Notes under the pieces: model-generated
Told to the model about the DNA's origin: nothing
The model's input: the letters and a program-made list of their open reading frames with translations, nothing else
The model's database searches: none
Assembly: GCF_003096015.2 (NCBI RefSeq)
Contig: NZ_CP029185.2
Span: 2,018,001-2,082,000 of the forward strand
DNA length: 64,000 bases
From: Limnobaculum parvum
Lineage (GTDB): Bacteria; Pseudomonadota; Gammaproteobacteria; Enterobacterales; Enterobacteriaceae
Direction: 5' to 3'
Position numbers and translations under genes: made by a program
Part shown: positions 1-8,699 of the stretch, one piece after another
Layout of the letters: every line of letters starts with the position of its first letter
Numbering within the stretch: the first letter of the stretch is position 1

Positions 1-35
1 TTTTCTGTGCCAATAACTGACTTAAGCCAACTCAT
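1..35 (-). CDS. sgcQ: SgcQ-like protein, first 11 codons only (runs off window)
   Basis: An ATG at 35 on the reverse strand opens a frame reading MSWLKSVIGTE before the window edge. This matches my memory of the N-terminus of E. coli SgcQ, a BtpA-family TIM-barrel protein of unknown function in the sgc operon. An AGGAGT ribosome site lies just upstream. It follows sgcC by 51 nt on the same strand, the same order as in E. coli (sgcX-B-C-Q). The rest of the gene, and any sgcA, sgcE and sgcR, are outside the window. The identity is inferred from very few residues plus gene order. Confidence 0.6.
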   Translation of the reverse strand, partial: MSWLKSVIGTE

Positions 36-86
36 CACTGTTACTCCTATTTAATTAAAACATGAATAAAAATTGTTAATCATCAA

Positions 87-1400
87 TTATGCAGATAACT
101 CTTTGGTACGTAGCCACAGTACAATTGCACATACCGCACCCACCGCAATCACTACACCAATAATGCCCATAGCCATTAATTCAACAATTGACCAACCAAA
201 CATATTCCCTACCGATAACGCACTGATTTGTGCACCATCCGCAGCAAAGCTAAACCCGCCGTTACGGGCCATTTCAGTAAAGTAAGGGGCGAACTGAGTA
301 GAAATGAGCAATACGGTAATCATGACAATTATTCCGCTGATTAAGGTGCGAATTAAGTCGCCGCGATGAATCACCGTTGCCATGCAAATGAAAAATGGTG
401 CGACAGGCAGATCCGCCAGTGGTAATACCTGATTGCCGGGCAATACGCTGGCGATCAATAACATGATAGGGATGAGCAGCAAGCCTACGGCAATGGTAGT
501 TGGATGCCCCAACGTCACGGCGGTATCCAGACCAATATAGACTTCCCGACCGTGGAGATATTTTTGGAAGAATTTACGCGCACCGTCTGAAATCGGCATT
601 AAGCCTTCCACTATCAGGCGAATCATTCGAGGAAACAGTACCATAATCGCCGCAACGGTGATCATTAACGTCATGGTGCCTTTAAAGTTTTCTCCGGCAG
701 ACAACCCAAAAATTAGCCCCAGCACAACGCCGATGATCACCGGATCGCCAACCATGCCGAAACGCTTCTGAATCTCTGTCGCATCAATATTTCGTCCTTT
801 AAGAAACGGAATATAGCTATAGAGCTTATCCAGCAGGATAAACAGCGGTACCGAGCTGGAACCATATCCTTGTGGAATCGAGATCCCTTCTAATCCAACA
901 ATGCTTTGTACTCGTTTAGCCGTCAGGTCAGCAATTTTCAAAGAAAGCGCCGCATGGCAGATTGCCGCCAGCACCCCGTAGATTATATTTCCCGTCATTA
1001 ACTGTACGACAGTACCCGTAATGGCGTAGTGCCAGTAATTATAGATATCAACGTTCATGGTTTTGGTCAGGCGGGTGACCAACATGCCAATATTAAGTAA
1101 GAAAATCACCGGAATAATAATTGCGCCAATGGCTGTGGCATAACCCACGCCGGAAGCTGGCCCCGCCCCCACATCCAGTATGTGCAGGTGCAAGCCAAAG
1201 CGTTCAATCATGATTTTTATTGGCGGGCTGAGGCTATCTATTGCCATCACAATGACTAACCCCATACCAACAAAACCAATACCTACCGTGACACCCGCTT
1301 TCACCGCTTGCAGAACAGGGATTCTGAAAATCAGACCGATCAGAATCATCACCATCGGTACGAAAACGGTTCCGCCAAGAGACAAAATGTAATCAAACAT
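87..1400 (-). CDS. sgcC: PTS system galactitol-type EIIC component (SgcC-like)
   Basis: A 437-residue polytopic membrane protein, the same length as E. coli SgcC. It belongs to the galactitol/GatC family of PTS EIIC permeases, which carry a sugar or polyol across the inner membrane while their EIIB partner phosphorylates it. About ten hydrophobic segments run from residue 5 to 430, and a glycine-rich stretch around 75-90 (DVGAGPASG) is typical of GatC-like EIIC. The gene lies 13 nt downstream of sgcB, so the two are co-transcribed. The substrate of Sgc systems is not known and cannot be read from the sequence. No EIIA is present in the window; in E. coli it is sgcA, downstream of sgcQ. Confidence 0.85.
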   Translation of the reverse strand: MFDYILSLGGTVFVPMVMILIGLIFRIPVLQAVKAGVTVGIGFVGMGLVIVMAIDSLSPPIKIMIERFGLHLHILDVGAGPASGVGYATAIGAIIIPVIFLLNIGMLVTRLTKTMNVDIYNYWHYAITGTVVQLMTGNIIYGVLAAICHAALSLKIADLTAKRVQSIVGLEGISIPQGYGSSSVPLFILLDKLYSYIPFLKGRNIDATEIQKRFGMVGDPVIIGVVLGLIFGLSAGENFKGTMTLMITVAAIMVLFPRMIRLIVEGLMPISDGARKFFQKYLHGREVYIGLDTAVTLGHPTTIAVGLLLIPIMLLIASVLPGNQVLPLADLPVAPFFICMATVIHRGDLIRTLISGIIVMITVLLISTQFAPYFTEMARNGGFSFAADGAQISALSVGNMFGWSIVELMAMGIIGVVIAVGAVCAIVLWLRTKELSA

Positions 1401-1413
1401 AACGCCTCCTGCC

Positions 1414-1692
1414 CTATTGGCTTAACAGTGCTTTAACTTTTTCTTTAAGCACATCATCATTAATACCAATTAATAGCGGTGCGCCGTTCAGTGTAGGAAT
1501 ACCGTAATCCTTATCCACCTTCATGGATGTCACGATCAGATCCATTCCGCTACAGTTATAAGGGATCTCATTTAGGCTGCACTGTGATGTGCTCACAGCG
1601 ATACCTTGGGAGGTCAAATACTCCTGTAGTCGCTGCGCTATCATGGTTGAGGTGGACATGCCTGTTCCACAGGCTACCAATATCTTCTTCAT
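1414..1692 (-). CDS. sgcB: PTS system EIIB component (SgcB-like)
   Basis: A 92-residue galactitol-type EIIB. The N-terminus MKKILVACGTGMSTSTM has the P-loop-like ACGTGxSTS motif with the phosphorylated cysteine at residue 8. EIIB passes phosphate from EIIA to the substrate held by EIIC. The open frame extends 37 codons further upstream, but that part overlaps sgcX and has no homology I recognise, so the start is set at the ATG at 1692. It lies 38 nt downstream of sgcX and 13 nt upstream of sgcC. Confidence 0.88.
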   Translation of the reverse strand: MKKILVACGTGMSTSTMIAQRLQEYLTSQGIAVSTSQCSLNEIPYNCSGMDLIVTSMKVDKDYGIPTLNGAPLLIGINDDVLKEKVKALLSQ

Positions 1693-1730
1693 CGTGCTGT
1701 ACCTCATCATTGGAAAGAGTTTGTATATGC

Positions 1731-2828
1731 CTACACTTGGCGAGCGGCAACAGGAAACTGATGCCCTTTCACTTGAGCGATGGCGGTTAATAATCGAATG
1801 CAATCAGTTAGGTCGCGAATGCTGGCAACTTCGCTAGGAGAATGGGTATAACGGCAGGGAATAGACAGGCTGGCACAAGGGATACCATCTTGCTCCATTT
1901 GGATATATCCCGTTTCAGTAATCACGCCCGGAGCCACTTCTCTTTGTACCGGGATCTGATGCTCTGCCGCTGTTTTTTCCAGAAAAGCGATCAACTTAGG
2001 GGGAGTAATAAGACCCGCCAGCGTTCCTCGACCGTGATAATTCAGACAGGTGATACCCGGACCTTTATTAATCACCACATCGGAGTAATCCGACAAATCG
2101 GGCGTATCACAAGATGGCGTGATATCAATACCTATTGCCATATCTGGATTAATCCGTCTCAGTACCGGTAAAATCCCCCGGATGTTAAACTCCTCTTGTA
2201 CTGAGGCCACCAGATAAAGGGCTATATCCAGATCCATCTGTTCTACTGCTGCGGCAACGCCCAGCAGCGCGGTACAACCCAGCCGATCGTCCAGCGCTTT
2301 ACTGCAAACCAAATCGTTAGCTAAAAGTTGTGGAGGGTTATACAGACACACCGGGGTTCCGACTTTGATGCCCATCCGGGCGGCATCCTGTTTATCTGTG
2401 GCGCCGATATCAATCCACAAATGCTCGATACTCGGCGACTGAGTACGCTCGTCACCTTTACTGAAATGATAAGATTTAATACCGATGCAACCCGGTACTG
2501 GCCCCCGTTCACCGTCCAATCTGACAGTGGAACCTGACATCGTAATCTGCGCTGGCCCCCCAACACGTTCGAAGCGCAAAAAGCCGTTTTCTTCAATTTT
2601 GCGCACCATAAAACCCACTTCATCCATATGCGCGAAAACCATCAGTCTGAATGCATCGGGGGATTGGCTACCGTATTGAGCAACCACGTTCCCCAATCGG
2701 TCTTGCCATACCTGATGAGCACTCTGGCTAAACTGCTGCTGCATAACCGAAGCTATTTTATGTTCATGGCCAGAAATACCATCCAGCGCCAATAAACTGA
2801 TTAAATTTTTTTGAACATCAAAAGTCAT
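1731..2828 (-). CDS. sgcX: M42-family aminopeptidase / SgcX-like putative hydrolase
   Basis: A 365-residue protein of the M42 glutamyl-aminopeptidase/endoglucanase-like family (SgcX, FrvX, YsdC). The expected dinuclear-metal ligands are visible: HMDE near residue 70, DDRLG near 180, the QEE pair near 212, an Asp in the GIDITPS segment near 236, and the C-terminal YTHSP histidine. In E. coli the family members FrvX and SgcX sit in PTS operons, and their true substrates are unclear. The start is set at ATG 2828 (MTFDVQKN), preceded by GGGGCGG, rather than the upstream ATG of the longer frame. It is the promoter-proximal gene of the sgc operon. Confidence 0.85.
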   Translation of the reverse strand: MTFDVQKNLISLLALDGISGHEHKIASVMQQQFSQSAHQVWQDRLGNVVAQYGSQSPDAFRLMVFAHMDEVGFMVRKIEENGFLRFERVGGPAQITMSGSTVRLDGERGPVPGCIGIKSYHFSKGDERTQSPSIEHLWIDIGATDKQDAARMGIKVGTPVCLYNPPQLLANDLVCSKALDDRLGCTALLGVAAAVEQMDLDIALYLVASVQEEFNIRGILPVLRRINPDMAIGIDITPSCDTPDLSDYSDVVINKGPGITCLNYHGRGTLAGLITPPKLIAFLEKTAAEHQIPVQREVAPGVITETGYIQMEQDGIPCASLSIPCRYTHSPSEVASIRDLTDCIRLLTAIAQVKGHQFPVAARQV

Positions 2829-2920
2829 ATATCCGCCCCGTTTCGCTATTTTGAAGGCGTTCAATGCGCCTCCATTCAATCAACTACTGAACGTTTATAT
2901 GCTTACAATGGCGTTAAATT

Positions 2921-2936
2921 TGTGACATGCATCACT
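2921..2936. promoter_or_regulatory. CRP-binding site upstream of sgcX
   Basis: TGTGA-CATGCA-TCACT matches the CRP consensus TGTGA-N6-TCACA at 9 of 10 positions and is nearly palindromic. It lies about 93 nt upstream of the sgcX start, inside the 442-bp gap between the divergent sgcX and dauA genes, so it could activate either. Control of a PTS operon by cAMP-CRP is what one would expect. I see nothing else definite in this gap. Confidence 0.6.
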
Positions 2937-3270
2937 ACTGATTGGCTAAATCCTTGCCAATAGCGAGTTCTGTGATTGATTTCAAAATAAAATAATCAAT
3001 TAAAGTGATTGTTAGCATTATTCACTCATTCGCTTTGATTGTTTTTACCTGCCAATGGGTTTTATGGCTATATGATGACTTGTGGTGAAAATTAGATGGT
3101 TGTCGCATATTAAGCCAAAAATTCAACATATAATGCTTGTAATGGTCAGATATTATTGATAATCCCCATGCAATAACGTTACAAAGGGAGTATGGTTATC
3201 AGGTAAATTTGCGACGGGTTGTTGCAGTCCGACATTTTTTAGCTCTATTTTGAGGGCGGGTTATCCCACG

Positions 3271-4971
3271 ATGAAAACGCATGGAATTAACGGTGTCAGT
3301 CCGTTCAGTGCACTAATTGATGCCTGTTGGCGCGAGTCCTACACACTTCAACGTTTCCTTAAAGATATTATTGCCGGTATTACCGTAGGGATTATTGCGA
3401 TCCCGCTGGCCATGGCGTTGGCAATAGCCAGCGGAGTACCACCGCAATATGGTCTATACACGTCAGCCATTGCGGGCATTGTAATTGCGGTTACTGGAGG
3501 CTCGCGTTACAGCGTTTCCGGACCAACGGCAGCCTTTGTCGTTATCCTCTATCCGGTATCCCAGCAGTTTGGTCTGTCCGGTTTGCTGATTGCCACCCTG
3601 ATGTCTGGGGCATTTTTGGTGATTATGGGACTGGCTCGTTTTGGCCGTCTGATTGAATATATTCCTATCTCTGTCACCTTAGGTTTCACCTCCGGTATCG
3701 GTATTACTATCGCAACCATGCAGATTAAGGACTTTTTTGGCCTGACGCTGGATGTTCCTGAGCACTACATAGATAAGGTTGTCGCATTGGCTTCCGCCAT
3801 GCCAACTATCAGTTGGGCAGATACCCTGATTGCCAGCGTTACGTTGGCCGTCTTGGTGTTATGGCCCCGTTTGCAATTACGCATTCCAGGCCACTTACCC
3901 GCATTGCTGGCGGGAACGGCTGTCATGGCGCTGCTCTCTTGGTTTGGCTACTCGGTTGCCACGATAGGCTCCAAGTTTCATTACCTGATGCCTGATGGCA
4001 GCAGCGGTCAGGGTATTCCACCGATTATTCCTCAGTTTGTACTGCCTTGGAACATTCCTGATATCAGTGGCAAAACGTTTACACTCAACTGGGATACCAT
4101 TTCTGCTTTGCTACCTGCCGCATTTTCAATGGCTATGTTGGGTGCCATTGAATCGCTGCTCTGTGCTGTCGTATTGGATGGAATGACCGGTAAAAAGCAT
4201 CATTCTAATGGTGAATTAATCGGTCAAGGGCTGGGAAATCTGACGGCTCCATTCTTTGGCGGCATTACCGCTACCGCGGCCATTGCCCGCTCCGCCGCTA
4301 ACGTCCGGGCGGGTGCCAGTTCCCCTATTTCCGCCATTGTTCACTCAATATTGGTGATTATGGCGTTACTGGTTTTGTCCCCTGCACTTTCCTACTTGCC
4401 TCTGGCTGCCATGTCATCACTGCTGTTGTTGGTGGCATGGAACATGAGTGAGGCACATAAAGTCATCGATATTCTACGACGAGCACCAAAAGATGACATC
4501 ATTGTGATGCTGCTTTGTATGAGCCTCACGGTGCTGTTCGATATGGTCATCGCCATTACCGTTGGTATTGTTCTAGCCTCATTACTGTTTATGCGGCGGA
4601 TTGCTCGCATGACTCGTTTAACAGAAATGACCACTGAGTCAACGCCCGACCGTCTGGTCATGCGCGTTAGCGGCCCGCTGTTTTTTGCCGCCGCAGAAAG
4701 AATATTCAATGAACTGACGTTGCGTATTGAAAACCAGCGAGTAATTATTCTGCTGTGGGATGCGGTACCCGTACTGGATGCCGGTGGACTTAGTGCATTC
4801 CAACGGTTTATTGATATTCTGCCAGAAGGCACCGAATTGATTAACTGCGATATTCCGTATCAACCATTAAAGACGTTGGCGCGGGCGGGTATCAAGCCTA
4901 TTCGCGGTAAACTGGCATTTTATTCTTCGATGGAAGAGGCGTTGATGGCGGGGTCTGGAATTCCTAACTAA
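3271..4971 (+). CDS. dauA: C4-dicarboxylate transporter DauA (SulP/SLC26 family)
   Basis: A 566-residue SulP-family transporter, very close to E. coli DauA (YchM), which carries succinate and other C4-dicarboxylates at acidic pH. The N-terminal part has the SulP core (IAIPLAMALAIASGVPPQYGLY near residue 45) and about eleven to twelve membrane segments. The C-terminal 110 residues form a cytoplasmic STAS domain with the DAVPVLDAGGL loop. The ATG at 3271 is chosen; a TTG seven codons upstream has no ribosome site. In E. coli dauA is next to prs; here it is about 8 kb away with kdsA and hemA between. It ends in a hairpin at 4978. Confidence 0.92.
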   Translation: MKTHGINGVSPFSALIDACWRESYTLQRFLKDIIAGITVGIIAIPLAMALAIASGVPPQYGLYTSAIAGIVIAVTGGSRYSVSGPTAAFVVILYPVSQQFGLSGLLIATLMSGAFLVIMGLARFGRLIEYIPISVTLGFTSGIGITIATMQIKDFFGLTLDVPEHYIDKVVALASAMPTISWADTLIASVTLAVLVLWPRLQLRIPGHLPALLAGTAVMALLSWFGYSVATIGSKFHYLMPDGSSGQGIPPIIPQFVLPWNIPDISGKTFTLNWDTISALLPAAFSMAMLGAIESLLCAVVLDGMTGKKHHSNGELIGQGLGNLTAPFFGGITATAAIARSAANVRAGASSPISAIVHSILVIMALLVLSPALSYLPLAAMSSLLLLVAWNMSEAHKVIDILRRAPKDDIIVMLLCMSLTVLFDMVIAITVGIVLASLLFMRRIARMTRLTEMTTESTPDRLVMRVSGPLFFAAAERIFNELTLRIENQRVIILLWDAVPVLDAGGLSAFQRFIDILPEGTELINCDIPYQPLKTLARAGIKPIRGKLAFYSSMEEALMAGSGIPN

Positions 4972-4977
4972 TCTGAA

Positions 4978-4994
4978 CCCCGTTTAAAACGGGG
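4978..4994 (+). terminator. Likely terminator after dauA
   Basis: A perfect GC-rich hairpin (ccccgtt / aacgggg) starts 6 nt after the dauA stop codon. The following tract is only modestly T-rich, so termination strength is uncertain. It sits between convergent dauA and the yqjC-like gene. Confidence 0.55.
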
Positions 4995-5024
4995 CTTATC
5001 ATTTTCACCGACGCAGTTTAATCA

Positions 5025-5405
5025 CTACAGTGAATTGAGCGCTTCATCCAGTTCGGCCTCAGCTTCCTGAAGCTTCTTCTGCTTTTTACTGATTTTGTCA
5101 GACTTACCGGTGGCTTTCGCTTCTGCCAGTTCCTGACGACATTCTTCAACTTTACGCGCTTTATCCGCTATCTTACGCTCAGTATCGGCAACATAATCTT
5201 TATTGCTACAGTGAGCTTTTACATGACTTAATGCTCGCTCTAAACCCTCCAAACGATTTGGGTTATTATCTTTCTTTGCATATTCTATTTGCTGATTAAT
5301 TTTCTCCTCTTTTATTGCGCAGTAATCTTTACCCGTATTAGATTCCGCCGCAAAAATGGCTGGGGAAATAACCAGAGGAACAATTAAACAGATTTTCTTA
5401 AACAT
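5025..5405 (-). CDS. yqjC: YqjC-like periplasmic protein (DUF1090)
   Basis: A 126-residue protein with a signal peptide (MFKKICLIVPLVISPAIFA, cleavage after the Ala at about 19-20) and a charged, helical remainder rich in Lys, Glu and Ala. Two cysteines (CAIKEEKI, AHCSNKD) and the KARKVEECRQELAEAKATG segment are typical of the DUF1090/YqjC family. E. coli YqjC is a small periplasmic protein of unclear role, linked to acid and alkaline stress. It is monocistronic here, convergent with dauA. In E. coli it sits in a different neighbourhood (yqjCDEK). Confidence 0.75.
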   Translation of the reverse strand: MFKKICLIVPLVISPAIFAAESNTGKDYCAIKEEKINQQIEYAKKDNNPNRLEGLERALSHVKAHCSNKDYVADTERKIADKARKVEECRQELAEAKATGKSDKISKKQKKLQEAEAELDEALNSL

Positions 5406-5642
5406 ATACTATCTCCATAAGAATCAATTACCCTCCATCAACCCATTGAGAACTGAAGGGATAGTAACACGATAACACACGTTACCAAGCCATTGATACC
5501 ATTCATAGCATTTACTGAAATATTTCTAACCTAGATTAATAAAAATATAACCCCATATTAGTTAGTGAAAGAAATCGATGGGCGCCATTAAGATTAATGC
5601 GTGTTATAAAATTAACACATACCGTTTAATGGGTTGCAAAAT

Positions 5643-5666
5643 AAAGGAGATCCGTAGCTCTCCTTT
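5643..5666 (-). terminator. Terminator downstream of kdsA
   Basis: An 8-bp stem (aaaggaga / tctccttt) with an 8-nt loop lies 23 nt past the kdsA stop codon on the reverse strand. It probably ends the hemA-to-kdsA transcript. The rest of 5406-5642 is AT-rich with no gene I can support. Confidence 0.5.
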
Positions 5667-5688
5667 TTCACTTCACTATTTCAAACAA

Positions 5689-6543
5689 TTATTTACTGGT
5701 GTCCAGCTCCGGAAAACGCTTAACCAGCTCATCAATGGCTTTCATCTGTGCTAGAAACGGTTCTAGCTTATCCAAAGGCAGCGCTGAAGGGCCATCGCAC
5801 TTAGCATGTGCAGGATCGGGATGCGCTTCAATGAACAAACCGGCAATACCAATCGCCATACCAGAACGAGCCAGTTCTGCAACCTGAGCACGACGCCCAC
5901 CCGATGCGGCACCAAATGGGTCACGGCACTGTAAGGCATGGGTTACGTCAAAAATCACTGGATGACCGCCGGTTGCTTGCTTCATCACGTTAAAGCCCAG
6001 CATATCCACGACCAGATTGTCATAACCAAAGTTACTACCGCGATCGCAAAGAATAACCTGATCGTTACCGCCTTCTTTGAATTTATCGACAATATTCCCC
6101 ATCTGACCTGGGCTAACAAACTGAGGTTTTTTAACGTTAATAACGGCGCCGGTACGCGCCATAGCTTCCACCAGATCGGTCTGACGGGCTAGGAATGCCG
6201 GTAACTGGATGACGTCAACCACATCGGCTACCGGTTGAGCCTGCCAGCTTTCGTGCACATCGGTAATGATTTTTACACCAAATGTCTGTTTTAGCTCTTG
6301 GAAAATTTTCATTCCCTCTTCTAGGCCAGGCCCACGGTAAGAGTGAATAGAAGAGCGATTGGCTTTGTCAAAAGAGGCCTTAAAGACATAAGGAATGCCT
6401 AACTTTTGCGTAACGGTAACGTAATGCTCACAAATACGCATCGCCAGATCCCGTGACTCCAGCACGTTCATACCGCCAAACAGGACAAATGGCAGGTCGT
6501 TAGCTACCTTGATGTCACCAATCTTAACCACTTTCTGACTCAT
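5689..6543 (-). CDS. kdsA: 3-deoxy-8-phosphooctulonate synthase (KdsA)
   Basis: A 284-residue cytoplasmic enzyme that condenses phosphoenolpyruvate with D-arabinose 5-phosphate to Kdo-8-phosphate, the precursor of Kdo in LPS. Family signatures include FGGMNVLESRDLA at the N-terminus, KASFDKANRSS near residue 60, ITDVHE, and DRGSNFGYDNLVVDM. Length equals E. coli KdsA. It is the last gene of the hemA-prfA-prmC-sirB2-sirB1-kdsA series, 57 nt after sirB1, the same arrangement as in E. coli. Confidence 0.97.
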   Translation of the reverse strand: MSQKVVKIGDIKVANDLPFVLFGGMNVLESRDLAMRICEHYVTVTQKLGIPYVFKASFDKANRSSIHSYRGPGLEEGMKIFQELKQTFGVKIITDVHESWQAQPVADVVDVIQLPAFLARQTDLVEAMARTGAVINVKKPQFVSPGQMGNIVDKFKEGGNDQVILCDRGSNFGYDNLVVDMLGFNVMKQATGGHPVIFDVTHALQCRDPFGAASGGRRAQVAELARSGMAIGIAGLFIEAHPDPAHAKCDGPSALPLDKLEPFLAQMKAIDELVKRFPELDTSK

Positions 6544-6600
6544 GCTGTCTTTTCCTTAATTTCTTAATTAACAGATTTAACCGCCGCCATTGACCACATC

Positions 6601-7416
6601 TTAATGAAGCATGACAGTGTTTTGTTCAATATCGTTAAGTCGTAATTTTATAACATCAATCACCGGATCTTCCGGGCAATGCTCTACAAAATAGTTCAAG
6701 TCTCTCGCGGCAACGTGATTGCACTCCAGTTGTGCATAAATCAAACCACGATCGAGAATCTCATAGGGATCTTCCGGGTCAAAGCTCAGGACCAATTCAC
6801 TGGCTCTCAGGGCTAACTCCGGTTTCTTCTCCCTCATTAATGCGCCTTTAAGAGAACCCAACAGCCGTATAATAACCTGACTGTTCTCGGCATCACTCAG
6901 ATCGTCATTGCTCAGCGTGGCGCTAATACCTAAGTGCCCTTTAAGCCAGAGATCCAAAATATGACTGGTTAATGTTTCACCATTCAGTGGGTTAATCATC
7001 CAACTGTCACCGTCCAGCCATTCAGCCTTAATCAGCAGTTGGGTTGGGAAAATCACCGGATAAAGAGGTATATCCAAGCGATTGGCGATATACATTAATA
7101 TCAGACCTAATGATGAAGGTGCTCCCTGATGGGTTTTTAGCACTTTATCTAACCATAAAGTATCTGACAAATTGTAGACGCCGGCCGCACCACCAAATCC
7201 CCAAGTATGGTAGAACAACTCCAGTAACTGCGCTAACTGTAGGTCTGCGCCCAACTCTTCAGAAATCAGGGCTCTGGCCTTCTCGGCTAACTGGTCTAAC
7301 TCATAACGAACCTGATCTTCCGAAAAATCATCACGAATTAAACGAGTAATCAGGTAGATACCTTCATTTAACGGATGATTATTAAACTCAAAATCAGTTA
7401 TACTTCCGCGCTTCAT
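6601..7416 (-). CDS. sirB1: SirB1 (YchA) transglutaminase-like/TPR protein
   Basis: A 271-residue protein of the SirB1/YchA family: an N-terminal transglutaminase-like fold (PLNEGIYLITRLI, then HQGAPSSLGLILMYIANRLDIPL near 117-140) and a C-terminal tetratricopeptide-like part that ends in a short acidic helix. The biochemical role is unknown. The start ATG overlaps the stop codon of sirB2 (ATGA), which implies translational coupling. It is conserved with sirB2, prmC and kdsA across enterobacteria. Confidence 0.88.
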   Translation of the reverse strand: MKRGSITDFEFNNHPLNEGIYLITRLIRDDFSEDQVRYELDQLAEKARALISEELGADLQLAQLLELFYHTWGFGGAAGVYNLSDTLWLDKVLKTHQGAPSSLGLILMYIANRLDIPLYPVIFPTQLLIKAEWLDGDSWMINPLNGETLTSHILDLWLKGHLGISATLSNDDLSDAENSQVIIRLLGSLKGALMREKKPELALRASELVLSFDPEDPYEILDRGLIYAQLECNHVAARDLNYFVEHCPEDPVIDVIKLRLNDIEQNTVMLH

Positions 7417-7805
7417 GCGTACCCCATAAATAACGGCATTTTATCTGTTGCTAATATCACTATCAGATATAGGCTGAGTATCGCGGCCATAAATGCTACC
7501 GATTTAACCATCTGGCTTCGATTCCCTTTTCCCAGAGCGATATACCCCAAAACAATATAAATCACCACGGCGACCAACTTTTCAGTTAACCAAGTTCCTT
7601 GAATAGAGAATGGGTAAAAGTGAGTGATAAAGATTAATACTACGCCAGTGGCAAATAAAATGGTGTCATTCAGATGCGGAGCAATCTTGAGCCAGCGCTG
7701 CTGCATGATGGCAGAACCTCGCCACTTCCAGTAAAAACGCAAAATAAACAGCACAATACTGATTACCGCAGTGAGAACATGTAAATGTTTTACCCATATG
7801 TACAT
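7413..7805 (-). CDS. sirB2: SirB2-like inner-membrane protein
   Basis: A 130-residue integral membrane protein with four hydrophobic helices (about 8-27, 42-63, 73-93, 99-123). MYIWVKHLHVLTAV with its conserved histidines is the hallmark of the SirB family. Function is not established; the name comes from a Salmonella regulatory screen. A Shine-Dalgarno-like AGGAA precedes the ATG. It is translationally coupled to sirB1 downstream and lies 48 nt after prmC. Confidence 0.85.
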   Translation of the reverse strand: MYIWVKHLHVLTAVISIVLFILRFYWKWRGSAIMQQRWLKIAPHLNDTILFATGVVLIFITHFYPFSIQGTWLTEKLVAVVIYIVLGYIALGKGNRSQMVKSVAFMAAILSLYLIVILATDKMPLFMGYA

Positions 7806-7853
7806 ATAAAACGGTTCCTGTTTATCTGGTGTCTGACCAGTGATAATTCAAGT

Positions 7854-8690
7854 TTAATGTTTAAACCAGCGTCCCAGAGTTACCCGCTCATTGCCGCCAT
7901 AATCCTGATGAGTAGCGATCAATACAAAGCCACGCTGTTTAAACAGAGTTCGTACCTGTTCCCCCTGAGTCCAGCCATGTTCCAGTAATAGCCAGCCGCC
8001 AGGTTTAAGGTATTCCGGTGCTTGTTCAATAATATGGTCTAAATCGGCGAAGCCTTGCCGTGCCGCAATTAATGCACTGTTTGGCTCATAACGTACATCA
8101 CCCTGGTTCAAATGCGGATCGCTTTCATCAATATAGGGCGGATTACTGACAATCATATCAAAGTAAGCGTCGTTAAGAGGTTCAAACCAATCACCCTGCA
8201 CAAAATGGACGTTGTTGATATTCAGATTATCCGCGTTATCTTGCGCCAGTGAGATAGCCTCGACTTGATAATCAATGCCGGTCACTGAACTATCGGGACG
8301 CTCATGACCTAACGCTAGCGCAATTGCGCCAGTTCCAGTACCCAAATCCAGAATATCGCAATCAATCGTGGGTAAACGTTCTAATGCTAACTCCACCAAC
8401 TTTTCGGTATCCGGTCGGGGAATCAATGTTACCGGTGAAACTTTTAATAACAGCGACCAAAACTCGCGGGAACCGACCAAATAGGCAATGGGCTCTCCCT
8501 GTCGTCTGCGGCACAACAGTTCGTCAAGACGCGATTCTTGTTCAGCGCTCAGTGCAGTTTCGCTGAATGCCATCAGAAATGTCCGCGTTTTTCCCGTCAC
8601 ATGCCCCAACAGGATTTCCGCATCCCGCTTAGGACTATCACCGCCGGTCAATTTTGCGATGGCTTGCTCTAACCATTGATTAAATGTCAT
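7854..8690 (-). CDS. prmC: Peptide chain release factor N5-glutamine methyltransferase PrmC
   Basis: A 278-residue SAM-dependent methyltransferase that modifies the glutamine of the GGQ motif in release factors RF1 and RF2. It has an N-terminal helical domain, the SAM-binding DLGTGTGAIALAL motif near residue 117, and the catalytic NPPYI motif near 184. It starts 9 nt after the prfA stop codon, so enzyme and substrate come from the same transcript. Confidence 0.96.
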   Translation of the reverse strand: MTFNQWLEQAIAKLTGGDSPKRDAEILLGHVTGKTRTFLMAFSETALSAEQESRLDELLCRRRQGEPIAYLVGSREFWSLLLKVSPVTLIPRPDTEKLVELALERLPTIDCDILDLGTGTGAIALALGHERPDSSVTGIDYQVEAISLAQDNADNLNINNVHFVQGDWFEPLNDAYFDMIVSNPPYIDESDPHLNQGDVRYEPNSALIAARQGFADLDHIIEQAPEYLKPGGWLLLEHGWTQGEQVRTLFKQRGFVLIATHQDYGGNERVTLGRWFKH

Positions 8691-8699
8691 GGTGTCAAG

